Made by a program: the position numbers and the translations under genes
In this document: positions 44,126 to 54,547 of the stretch, piece after piece
Numbering within the stretch: the stretch's first letter is position 1
How the letters are laid out: each line of letters starts with the position of its first letter
Notes under the pieces: generated by a model
The model's database searches: none
What the model was told of the DNA's origin: nothing
The model's input: the letters and a program-made list of their open reading frames with translations, nothing else
Assembly: GCA_022315425.1 (NCBI GenBank)
Contig: JAIUPT010000016.1
Location: 248,001-312,000 of the forward strand
Reading direction: 5' to 3'
Length of the DNA stretch: 64,000 nucleotides
Origin: Pseudevernia furfuracea
Lineage: Eukaryota; Ascomycota; Lecanoromycetes; Lecanorales; Parmeliaceae

Positions 44126-44978
44126 ATCCCAAGATCAGATGCCAGTCCGAGCACCTGAGAAGACAATCGATTGCAAACGGCTAGTTTCAAGATGAACCGC
44201 TATCTACAGAGCATGATTGATATATCCAGTGCTCGCCGTGGGTCATGTTCAAAGTGACATAACAGCTGCTCCGCAGGATTCACCCTTATTAACCAACATG
44301 CGTGCATCAGCCAAGACACCAACCCAATGCTTACCCACCCACAGAGGAATCAAAACGCCATGCTCCAGGCTCAGTGGCTCATTCCCTAGCGTGACAAATC
44401 TGACCATCGCCGGCGCTAACTCTGATCGCAAGGCTCGCAAATAAAAACAGCAGATAATCAAGGCGTTTCCATCGCATTCTTGCTAGCGAAATGGAGCGCA
44501 AACAATCCGAATCAACTTTTTTCTCAGAATTTGTGTGGATGAGTGTTCCAGAAGGGTGTTCTGGTCCTTGAACATTCCATTAAGTTCGTCTCTTGCTGAT
44601 GCTAAGAGCATTCACTTGAACCGCTTACTTTGGCCCAAGCTTCGCCCCCCGCCCCAACTGCCATTGGAGAGGAATAGGATGTCCGTGTTGCTTCGAAAGC
44701 CCGCCGCAGAAGACATTCCAAGTCTAAGATAGACTTAATACCGGCAAGTAGGCGACTCAGATTGCCTAACGTAGGCACGTCATCCAATCCCACTAGCCCA
44801 ACTGGTTCCGAAAGCTCGAGATAGATCACATGTGGGACAAATATCAATATTGCCTAACGAGGCAGGCATGAGTCGACAGGTATATACAAAGTGGAAAGCA
44901 GATAGGTATAGTTTTGTTCTTGCACCGGCCATGGGGCTTTTGGGATAGTGTCGCAAGGCGTGTTGGGAAGCCGGTGGC
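44126..44978. other. Convergent intergenic region, 853 bp
   Basis: 3' flanks of the deaminase-like gene and the G-alpha gene. Only short frames without features. Confidence 0.5.
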
Positions 44979-46412
44979 TCACAGTATGCCTGAATCTGCC
45001 AATGCATTGTGCAGGATCGTATCTTTGACGGCGGCAAAGACCAAGCGGATATTTGAGGTGTCGGTTGCTTGTGTAAGACTATAGAGTGGGCAATGTCAGC
45101 ACTCTCAATCCAGTTGTTCTCAAGTAAGGTCAGTTGCTTCGTTGACGGTCGGGCCCGCTCTAAAATGGCAAACAGGCAAAAGTGGGCTCGATGCATGCAT
45201 TCCCAACTGCAAGCAACCGCCTCGCAGGGAAAAACGGGTCATCACTCACTGCGGATATAAGTTCAAATGCGCCCTATTGACCTGGTTAAATCGCCACAGC
45301 AGATACTTCGCGGCGCGATTGACGTCGTTGCCACCGCTGTAATCGGGGAAATAACTCCCCAACGGACTTCTTTCCAGCTTCCCCTTGAACAAATCGACCT
45401 TGTTCAAGAATAGAATTATGGATGTTCGCATGAACCAACGGCTGTTAACTACGCTGTCGAAAAGCACCAGGGATTCCATCATGCGATTTTGATTCGATTC
45501 TTCAAGAAGGACTTGGTCGTATTCGGAAAGCGCGACGCAGAAGATTATGGAGGTGACATTTTCGAAGCAGTGGATCCATTTTTTCCGTTCCGAGCGTTGG
45601 CCGCCAACGTCGAACATGCTGTATCCCCAATGCATTAGCCAAAGATACCTGTTCCGAAGAACGGGAAAATGTGGTAAGAAAGAGCCGGTCATGCGTACTG
45701 TATGCTCAACTGTCCCATTGTGAAGCGCGTTTCGTAGATACCCGTTGTTTTTGTCCGGGCTCGTAGGACATCGGCCTCAATAGGGATGTAGTTGGGTTCG
45801 GCAATTCGGATGACTTCGTCAAAGAAACTAAATGTGCGTAAGCTCTAGGTGCATTATCCCAGCAAGAGTTTCAATAAACAACGTACTAGGGCGCTGAGTC
45901 CATCAAATAGAATTCGCTCTGATGCTCCATAATATCTGCGATACTTGGGTCCTTCCATATACTCACAACGCACTCGCCCACGTGTGGGTCGAGTGGCGTA
46001 TGGGGATCTGGATCCACCACATATTGCAGTAGGTAATCGGCATTGTCATTGTTCTGGAGATCTCTAGGTTCGATTTCAAATTGCCGCATAGCTCCTATAA
46101 GAGCTTTGGCGCAGTCAAGCACGTTTTTGTAGATGGTAAGACGATAGAGGGCGAGTTCATCTTTGGTGTACCCATTCTGATGGATAATCTTCATTTGCTT
46201 TACTATCGTGGATTTACCGCTTTCCCCGGAACCTGTTTGCAATCGTGAGTAATTCTGCCATCAGGACAAGAGGGTTCGAGCGTACCTAGCAGTAATATCT
46301 TGCATTCTTTCCGTAATCGTCTTGAATCTTCCTCTAGCTTGGCGTCTATTGCCCGACTTCGCTTTCTCTTTTCCTCTTCATCGCCATTTTGCATGCTCTG
46401 ACATGCACCCAT
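44979..46412 (-). CDS. gna-3: Heterotrimeric G-protein alpha subunit, group III
   Basis: Five exons on the minus strand (46412-46286, 46232-45887, 45827-45699, 45618-45250, 45078-44979) give 356 residues, the usual length of the group. The N-terminus MGACQS carries Gly2 for myristoylation and Cys4 for palmitoylation. The P-loop GSGESGKS (about 43-50) spans the first splice. Other sites are switch I RARTKTTG with catalytic Arg182, switch II DVGGQRSERKKW with Gln208, FLNKVDLF, and the C-terminal LQ-type tail ending DSGIL. The MGACxS start and sequence style match group III (Neurospora GNA-3, Aspergillus GanB), which raises cAMP/PKA signalling in nutrient sensing and development. No pertussis-toxin Cys is present near the C-terminus. 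The gene looks fully functional. Confidence 0.95.
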
Positions 46413-47859
46413 GGTGCAGGAGGTGCTTTCCCAAGTCTAGTCAACGCGAGTATATCCGGATTGATGGCTGTGAACGATTGAATGAGGGGTACCGTTCCAG
46501 CGGTGGATTGAAGGACAATGTTGCGGGAACCAATCAAGGGAGCGCAAGGTCCGTTGCGCAATATTCAATCTTGTTGAACAGTCGATTCCGAGAATTTGAC
46601 TTCAAGTGCTACCCTTGTAGAGGCCAGAGGCCCTCTAACGCCTACCAAAGGCGATCACGCAGAAGACGACAATGCTCGGGCTACTCAATATCGGTGAGCC
46701 GGCTTTGGGATGTGTTTCAAAAAGAGGATGAGAGAAGCGAAAGAGCTGGCCTTCCTCCAGCCTCGCTCAAGCCGAGAGCAGCTGCGTGGTTCGCCGTAGT
46801 AGCCAGTGGGTATCCGGGAATCAATATGAGCATGCAGCTTTGACGGGTGTGCGGCTCGCCCTATGCTGATTGCGCTGCAGCATTCGGAGAAAAGGCGTCA
46901 CGGCGAAATGGTAGCGATCCGAGAGGATGAGGGTGGAGATTATTGAAGCAAAGCAAGCTCTATTTGATAGCGTAGATCGGCACCACCCTGAAGCTGGTTG
47001 GTGGCTGACACGGAGATCGGGTTGAGGGTGCTTGAGCTCTTGAGGTGCTGTCATCAATGGAGCTTTGGGAGATTCAGTATCATCGATAGCGACAAATGTA
47101 CAGAGTGTACACTCATGAATTCATATCAGTCGCTGGGGGAATGAAGGGTGATGAATGATCAGGATTGTGGAGTCAGGTCTTGGCGTCTCCGCCGAAGTTT
47201 GCCTAGCGTTCGAACCTCTGCGGGCACCTCGTGGCGGTGGGAAATGCGTTCACGCTTTGCAGTCGCGCACGGGCTGCAGCATACTCATAGGGAACAGGGA
47301 ACAGGGGGGAGAGAGATTACAGGGCAAGCTGCAGCTGCCAGCTGCACATTTAATCACAATAGCCTATAGGTATCCGAGTAAGAATATATCATCATATATG
47401 CGATCATCCGATACCAAGGCCGATATGTTGCCTTGGGAAGAAACGATCAAAGTAAAAACTGAGCCGTTGACGGCCAGCCATTTGAGTCAATTGGCGTATT
47501 GCTACATTTCGTCAAATTGGCCGGTGAAAGCCATGAATCCGAGGCAACGTTCATTCCAAATTGTCATTTGTCACTGCAACTGCGATGTGCAGTCCTCCCC
47601 TAGCAACACGCATGAACGCCTACAGCATCAAAAACTGCTGCAGTTGACGTTGACCTATTTCGCCTACTCTCCCCTCCCCCACGATAACTATCGCCGTCTG
47701 ATCCAACAACGATGCCCTCCGCGTGCCGGCAAGTCGAGCCTCTTCTCCTCTACATGTTAACAGTCATCGAGACTAGATTCTGCACCATCCGGAGCGTAAC
47801 ATGAGATCGACGTGAGCGGTGATCAAGATAACATCTTATCGCTGTGCTGGTGCATACCT
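46413..47859. other. Upstream of G-alpha; 1.45 kb without a supported gene
   Basis: Long 5' region of the G-alpha gene. A 201-codon plus-strand frame (47155-47760) has no recognisable domain and irregular composition; I regard it as chance. Confidence 0.45.
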
Positions 47860-48460
47860 TTGACCTGTATCAGTGATCTTGTCAAAACGGCGCTCACTGT
47901 ACACCATTTTGAGATACTTTCCCAGCTCTTTTCGTGCAACGTAGTCCGCGACATCATCAACACCGAGGTGATTTGAAATTTCGACATTCGCAGCAGAGCA
48001 TGTTGCTACTACTTTCCCTTATGGTCCAACAATATGCTTGGCAATCTGTACAAGCATACCTTAGTATCGCAACCGCCGCTCCATCGTTAAGAAGAATCCA
48101 GTTGCCTTGCCTGATTCTGCTGTAATCCAGAAATCATTTAGCAGTACAGCCTACTGCACAAAGACCTGCTGCCTGAACCATGGGGGTTCTTTGTGGCTTT
48201 TGCAAGACATACTATTGGTGCACAATAACGTACTCTGCCAGCGTGCGTACGTTTCACTGGAGCAATATGACCTTGCAGTGGTGAATGAGAGAAAGGCTGC
48301 CGAGGACCTGGGTCCCTTGATGCAACTCGCTTCGAACACTATTGCCTAGTGCAGTCATTTCTCCAGCGAAGTCGATTTCTGGAATCCGGAGCTGGTTGAA
48401 CGGATTGGGAGCAACTCTTATGAGCATGTTGAAGGAGGGATTGAGCGCCGCATGGGTGAA
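47860..48460 (-). pseudogene. Decayed zinc-type alcohol dehydrogenase / quinone oxidoreductase (MDR family)
   Basis: The minus strand reads as an MDR oxidoreductase with stops and frame changes: HAALNPSFNMLIRVAPNPFN, LRIPEIDFAGEMTALGNSV, then stop, NVRTLAEYVIVHQ, stop, YVLQKP and AAGLCAV. After a frame change it continues LVQIAKHIVGP, stop, GKVVATCSAANVE, LGVDDVADYVARKELGKYL and RFDKITDT. The order and blocks match the GroES-like domain and then the NAD(P)-binding domain, where the Gly-rich loop region is scrambled. At least three in-frame stops and one or more frame changes make this a pseudogene. The C-terminal third is missing or unrecognisable. Confidence 0.82.
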
Positions 48461-49475
48461 CCTAAAGAGATGGAATCGAGGGACAGCAAGGTAATGGGGG
48501 AGCTAGGCAAGGGGTTTGCCCAGGCTCGCATCTTGAGGTCCATTGAAGGTGAAGGCACCATTGAAGTTGGGGTATCGTGGATGCGGCAAGCAAATCCGTT
48601 TCGTTGCTAGCATAGCCAACACACAGCATCGATCGAATTACAAGGGACGACGGAGCGAAGAAGTCGGCATCCACGCACTCTAGAGAATTGTCCAACTTAT
48701 ATTGTAGAAGGCAAGCCATATCTTCAGCTCGGTGTGTTTTGAGCTTGTGGAGCTTTACATCCATGATATCATCCCTGTTGCGAATCACTTCTGACCAAAG
48801 TGTCCGGGGGGTTTACCCAGATATTTTGCGCTATTGAGTATCGTGCCCAAAAATGCAGGTGTTGGAAAGGCTGGGGAGTTTTGCAGAGGAAGAATAGTCA
48901 GAGAGGCTAGTAGACTCGCTGTGGACAGTGGAATATGCTATGAAGGCATATGAGAATAAGGAAGCTGGGGGCCAAAGGGTCAAAGGGCAAATCGAGATGC
49001 AAAAAGAATAACTTCGGTGAAAACAGTAACGATGAATCAATGGACTTGTGGTCATGAATATAGGCACCAGATACTGTGGACAAACGAAAGAACTGAGTAA
49101 TGGTCTCCATATTGAGCACCGAATATTAGCTGCTGGTACCCAAAGTATGAGGGAGCCGCACTCAAGCACAAAATGTGATTGGGCAGAATGTCTTGAGTGG
49201 CAGATTTAAGCGTGCAGAATTGGTACAAGAAGATTCATTCTGAGTGTGATTTGACGGTTGTAGATGTTAGCAAGAGTGAATAGATCTTTACTCATTGCGC
49301 TAAGAGCGGCAGGACATGGTGACTTTGGGTAACTTTAGATGTGGGAATCTCAAGACAGGAGAGAAAGAGCGATGATGTTTTGGACAGCAAAACTCTCATA
49401 TATCAACCCACTGCTTGGAAATCAAGAACTGGCATCTGTTACAAGTAATTTTGAAATGATATCGGGAGATCAATA

Positions 49476-49501
49476 GGGAGTCGAGGGAGTCGAGGGAGTC
49501 A
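49476..49501 (+). repeat. Short tandem repeat, three copies of GGGAGTCGA
   Basis: Three 9-bp units, the last missing its final base pattern (GGGAGTCA). Immediately upstream of the 49510 palindrome. Confidence 0.8.
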
Positions 49502-49509
49502 GGCGTACC

Positions 49510-49525
49510 TACTCCGTACGGAGTA
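49510..49525. promoter_or_regulatory. Perfect 16-bp palindrome upstream of hog1
   Basis: TACTCCGTACGGAGTA is its own reverse complement, 172 bp before the hog1 ATG. It contains the CGTACG core. Its ACTCCGTAC half also occurs at 4103, and a close relative at about 25924. A dimeric regulator site is possible; this word is also a common fungal intergenic repeat. Confidence 0.55.
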
Positions 49526-49696
49526 CTCTCCGATCTTTTCATCGTGCTTATGCCCTAAGCTCGGCACGCTAGGCAGACCGGGCGATCACTCCCGCGGCTA
49601 TAACAATCAAGTTCAGTTGTGGTTTGGCCTGTGCACTTCATCCCTCCACTACCCGTATACCTCTTCCTCTCGATCTGCTTCGGCCACTAAGTCATC

Positions 49697-51205
49697 ATGG
49701 CGGAGTTTGTACGTGCCCAGATCTTTGGCACGACCTTCGAGATCACCAGCAGGTATCTCAGCCTCACTCCCGCGCAATTCCCTGGCATTGTGCAATGTTG
49801 ACGCTGGAACAGGTACACGGACCTACAGCCTGTGGGAATGGGAGCCTTTGGGCTTGTCTGGTAATCTGCATTTTAGTCAAGGACTGATGTTTGCGTCTCT
49901 AATACCTGGTCTCGCATAGCTCCGCAAAGGATCAACTCACCAGCCAGGCTGTGGCTGTCAAGAAGATCATGAAACCTTTCAGCACTCCTGTCCTGTCCAA
50001 GCGCACATACCGAGAATTGAAGCTCCTCAAGCACCTGCGTCACGAAAACGTGAGATATAGGTAGATCTACAATGGATGTCCAGGATTGACCCTTTCCAGG
50101 TCATCAGCTTAAGCGACATCTTCATATCACCACTCGAGGACATGTGAGTTGCTTCGTTCGAAAGCACCTTGTTCATCGCACGAAGCTTATCGATTCAACA
50201 GCTACTTTGTCACCGAGCTCCTAGGGACCGACCTACATCGCCTGTTGACCTCGAGACCACTTGAGAAACAATTCATTCAATACTTCTTGTATCAGATCTT
50301 GGTATGCCCGCTCGAGCGTTGGCACGCCCTATTATTTAGAACGCTGATAAGATTTAGCGAGGATTGAAATACGTGCATTCTGCAGGAGTCGTCCACCGCG
50401 ATCTGAAGCCCAGCAACATCCTTGTGAACGAGAACTGTGACTTGAAGATCTGTGACTTTGGTCTCGCCCGTATTCAGGACCCGCAAATGACCGGTTACGT
50501 CTCGACAAGATACTACCGTGCCCCAGAAATCATGCTTACATGGCAAAAATACGATGTGGAGGTTGATATATGGAGCGCAGGATGCATATTCGCGGAGATG
50601 CTTGAAGGAAAGCCCCTGTTCCCCGGCAAAGATCACGTCAATCAGTTCTCCATTATCACAGAGCTTCTGGGTACACCACCAGATGATGTTATTCAGACCA
50701 TTGGCAGCGAAAATGTATGACATCTCCTTACGAATAACGCCCTACAGTGCTGACAGTTGAACCCAGACCCTCCGCTTTGTGCAGTCACTACCAAAGCGGG
50801 AACGACAACCCTTGTCAAACAAATTCAAAAACGCAGACCCTCTGGGTATGGTATCCGGCCTATAGAAACCACATTTGCTGACCAGGGATAGCTATCGACC
50901 TACTCGAGAAGATGCTAGTCTTCGATCCCCGACTACGTGTAAGGGCCGGAGACGGCCTAGCACATGAGTACCTCGCTCCTTACCATGATCCAAGTGATGA
51001 GCCGGTAGCGGAGGAGAAATTCGATTGGTCATTCAATGATGCTGATCTGCCAGTTGACCAGTGGAAGGTTATGATGTTCGCAAGATCCCAGTGTGATTTG
51101 TTCAAAGGATGTAGCTAATAGTGGTTTGATAGGTACCAGGAAATCCTTGATTTCCATCAAATCGAGCAGCCCGACGGGCAGGAGGAACAAAATGGATACC
51201 AGTAG
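49697..51205 (+). CDS. hog1: Stress-activated MAP kinase Hog1
   Basis: Nine exons (49697-49752, 49813-49860, 49920-50049, 50100-50143, 50202-50301, 50358-50714, 50767-50845, 50892-51075, 51133-51205) total 1071 nt, 356 residues, matching fungal Hog1/SakA. The ATP loop is [12 protein letters not shown], the catalytic Lys lies in AVAVKKIM, the catalytic loop is HRDLKPSN, and DFG is in ICDFGLARI. The dual phosphorylation lip is [17 protein letters not shown] (Thr171, Tyr173). The C-terminal common-docking region lies near [16 protein letters not shown]. The p38/Hog1-type TGY lip separates it from Fus3/Slt2-type kinases (TEY). It acts downstream of a Pbs2-type MAPKK in osmotic, oxidative and fungicide responses and enters the nucleus when activated. 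All kinase motifs are intact. Confidence 0.97.
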
Positions 51206-51627
51206 CGATGTGTGATTCTAAAACATTATTACCATGTCTCCTTTGCTGCTGCCTTGGATTGAGGACTTTGGGCTCTACCTGCACTCTGCTGTCTGATGGT
51301 TAGACTGATGACTGTGGCTCGACCCTCGAACCAAGCAAAGAACACACTGTGGATCCTCCTCCCTTTCTGCATGCTAGGCCTTTAGAACTTATATACCATT
51401 CTCCAGCGAGTGATTAGGAAGCAAGTTACAAGACAGAAACCCTTCAATTGAGCCAAAAATTAGATCTCGTAGCATAACGATGTGCTAAGGCTGAGTGAGC
51501 CTTGGCGCTCGAATACCTAGGTATTTTGACTACAATTCTCACCAGATATCAATTTGTCAGATATTCTAGAAAATCCGTGGCGACGAGTCTGCCTCCGGGC
51601 AAAAGTGTAGATTCCAAATGCTACACA
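51206..51627. other. Intergenic, 422 bp
   Basis: 3' flank of hog1 and promoter of AVL9. No separate feature. Confidence 0.5.
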
Positions 51628-54030
51628 ATGGCGCCCATCACCAGCTTTGTGCCCATTGTTTGCGTCGTAGGATTTCACCACGCGAGGTAAGCCCTGGCTG
51701 TGAAGAGGGTCATACCAAAGACTAATCTTTGCCAGAGGACCTGAGATCGAGAGCTGGTTCGGCGTTGGAGATGGCACAGACCCGGCAGCCGAAAATGACT
51801 GGTCATTCCTCCCATTCATGGCCCTCTCGGACGGCGCCCATACGTACGACCCCCACCCAACTGGTTCCCAAACAGATGCTGAGCGTGAACCAGATCCACT
51901 GAAGATTTTTCCTACTTCACCCTCCGTCGAAAAGCTACGGGTAACAGCACTCCTACCTCCGTCTTTGGCATATCATGCACTCGGCAAATAGACGCCAATG
52001 AGCTTCTGAACAAACCACCCGATGTCACGAGGAGTACAGTACAAAAGGCGGTTGTGGTTATTGCGGATAGTCCACAATTCTTTGGACAATTGAGAGAAAA
52101 GCTATCTATGGTTACAGGTGCGTGGTTCGTGCAGAAGTAAGTTCAAGGAACAGAGCCTGGGAACAAGAAGGCATATGGCTAATGGACTCGTAGGGACTTT
52201 ACAGACGTGGACATCCTGAAGGTCGGTGAGTGAAAAATGTCATTCTCATGGGGCTCGGACTGAATTAAGGCCAGGGATTCCAAGAGAGTCTAGCGAAGAA
52301 CTTGCAGGGCACGGAGGATGATCAATATCTTGGTGGGCAGGGAGGATTCTCGACGAATGGGCCTTCTGGCTTACAGATCTAGGTCTATCATTAAGGGAGT
52401 TCATACACGAATACAAGCACCAAACTCTGGTGCTCTTCAAGTGCTGCTTACTGCAGCCGAAGGTGATCGGGCCAAGAAGAAAGAAGGTTGAACGTCTGCT
52501 GAAATTAGTAGATGCTTTTCTTCGGTTCCCGCTGTGAGAGGTTATGCATGCTGCAATTCGCTTTGATTTCTTTGATACCCGGTCTTTTGCGGAGATTACA
52601 AGACGCTGCAGATCCAGAGTTCGACAGCTACGAAAGGAACTTGATCATGCCAACGTCTTTGAAAACAAGTGAACGAAATTCTTGTAAGTTTTCACTCTGA
52701 AAGGTTAGGCGATCTGAACTTACGGAATATTAGTGCTGTCTTATATGGGCCTCCCGCTCCAGCTGTAGGTAACGCTCCATGTTTCCGCACGATAAATCCT
52801 TGGGACTCGAAGCTGATCACCATTTTTTGCGATCATTAGCTTTGGCAAAGGTAAATCATTCTTTCCCCTTCGAATATGAGGCTTTCCTGACGTGCCGAAG
52901 GAGCTCTCTTCGGGCCTTATACCCCATTGCAGCAGCTGGACGTCTTGGCCGACTACGGCACGAAGTCATACATCGTAGGATCAACCAATTCTCTTCTCTT
53001 GCAGCAGAAAGATCGTTACAGTGACATACTCGTTAATGTAAGGAGCACCCAATTTAGCATCTTAGCTACCTGAAGCTAAGCGCACGTACAGCTCGACGAA
53101 ACGACCATCAACATCAGTTCATCCTCTCTCAGGAATGCCCTAGCTCTATCTACGGCGGATAGGCGGTGGATAGACTTTTTGAGCACCACCGTCCACGACA
53201 CCTGGGACGAAAATAATCCCTCCCGACCCAAAACAATGGGCTACATGGGCTCCGAAGAATTCATCCGTCTCCAATTCGAAGAGTATCTCCTAGCCCTCCT
53301 CTCCTCTGTAAAATACCACCTCTATCTCTCGCACCTCCCTCCCCTCCCCACAATCGAAGGCGATCCAACCATCGACTTCAACCCAGACTTCATCCACACA
53401 TGGCGTCAGACCGCCAACTTTGCACTTTTTGACTCTCACACCGACTCCCATCTCTTCGACATCGTCGAGCCTCGCCATCCCACAGCTGGAAATCTCAGCT
53501 TCGAAGATATACAACGCCGTCTCGCGTTGCAAATCCAGACATTGCATCTAGATGACAGACTAGCAACGAGCAGAGAAGCACTGAACAAGCATCTGGCAAC
53601 CGGCCACAAAAAGGTTTCCACCGCGTTTTCAAACCTCTGGGCCGACATCGAGGCGATGCGGGAAACTCAACGCAAACGGGCGGAAACCGCTAACCTCGGA
53701 GCCATCAGAGCCGGTTTCAACGGTGACGAGTCACAGCCGGAGAATGCCTCTTCACCACAGCGCTTCGCAGCTCGCGCTCCCGACCTCACAGCCGCTCAAG
53801 CCTCCGTGCAGGCAGCAGGGCAGAAAGCAGGTGCGTACATCTCCTCCTGGGGTGCGTGGGCGAGCGAAAGGAGGAAAGGATGGGCGAAGGGGAGTCCGAA
53901 TGCGAGTAGTGAGAATGAAGCTGCTGGAGGAACGAGTCCAACGAAGCTGGGCAAATGGAATAGCGGGATTGGAGGGAAGAAGGTTAGGGAGGAGAAAGGT
54001 GGCGATGGAATTGGGAGGTTGGACGCCTGA
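51628..54030 (+). CDS. AVL9: Late secretory pathway protein AVL9 (DENN-related)
   Basis: Eleven exons: 51628-51686, 51736-51843, 51894-52136, 52194-52221, 52275-52332, 52377-52462, 52512-52683, 52734-52764, 52840-52850, 52901-53037 and 53092-54030. They sum to 1872 nt, 623 residues. The chain is supported by Avl9 landmarks crossing the junctions: VGFHHARGPEIESWF, SDGAHTSTEDFSYFTLRRK, FGISCTRQIDANELL, DFTDVDILK, FIHEYKHQTLVLFKCCLLQPK, LFGKGALFGPYTPLQQLD. Exon 9 is only 11 nt. Avl9 acts in exocytic vesicle formation at the late Golgi and is distantly related to DENN-domain Rab regulators. The C-terminal 150 residues are Ala/Ser/Lys-rich and disordered. It is convergent with the cullin gene. Confidence 0.9.
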
Positions 54031-54547
54031 TGCGTTATGAGTAACATTCTTTATTAGTAACTGACAGGACTGAGATCGACGATTTTATATCCAGAATTGC
54101 AAGCAAGTGCACACTGTAAATCTGAAAATCTTGAGAGGGAGAATTAGAGCAGAGGGGACTTGATCCCAAGACAGCTCCGATAGGACAGAAAATGCACACT
54201 CAGCATGCCTGTTTAGCATTCGAGCTCTGGTGAGTGTTGAAGTTTGGATAAGTGAACTGGAGAAGTGAAAGCGATTCTGAAGAGGTATCTATCTATCCGA
54301 TGCGGCATGATGTCGTGAAATCTGGACAACACCACCTACCATCACCAAGTGGTAGATGTAAACCCATGCAATAGCCAGGCATTTCTGGCCGAAGTAGGCC
54401 TCGTGTACTGCGCCTGGTGTCTCTTACTTGAATGTACATCCCCGGTTTCTTTCTCCTTTTCGCCGCTGCCAATCATGCATCAATGTTACCGCCATGCATT
54501 GGAACAACCGAGCGCCATATGGTCATGTTCGTCATCACTTATCACGA
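54031..54547. other. Convergent intergenic region, 517 bp
   Basis: 3' flanks of AVL9 and the cullin. No further feature seen. Confidence 0.5.

Larger units (their letters stand above)
48461..49696. other. Intergenic / hog1 5' region, 1.2 kb
   Basis: May contain the eroded N-terminus of the MDR pseudogene up to about 48560. Beyond that no gene is supported. It holds the 9-bp triplet repeat (49476) and the palindrome at 49510 close to hog1. Confidence 0.45.

Noticed and set aside
45619..45698. An earlier acceptor (GGAACAG) in G-alpha intron 3
   Set aside because: It would insert residues between LSI and MFDVGGQ, where the family has a single His; the later ATACAG acceptor restores that exactly.
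46322..46843. 173-codon plus-strand frame over the G-alpha start
   Set aside because: Antisense to G-alpha exon 1 and its promoter.
47155..47760. 201-codon plus-strand frame
   Set aside because: No ordered domain, no conserved words, and it sits in non-coding DNA between G-alpha and a pseudogene; treated as chance.
51844..51893. Apparent frameshift or truncation in AVL9 after SDGAH
   Set aside because: A normal 50-bp intron (GTACGA...ACCAG) joins SDGAHT to STEDFSYFTL and restores the frame, so the gene is not broken.
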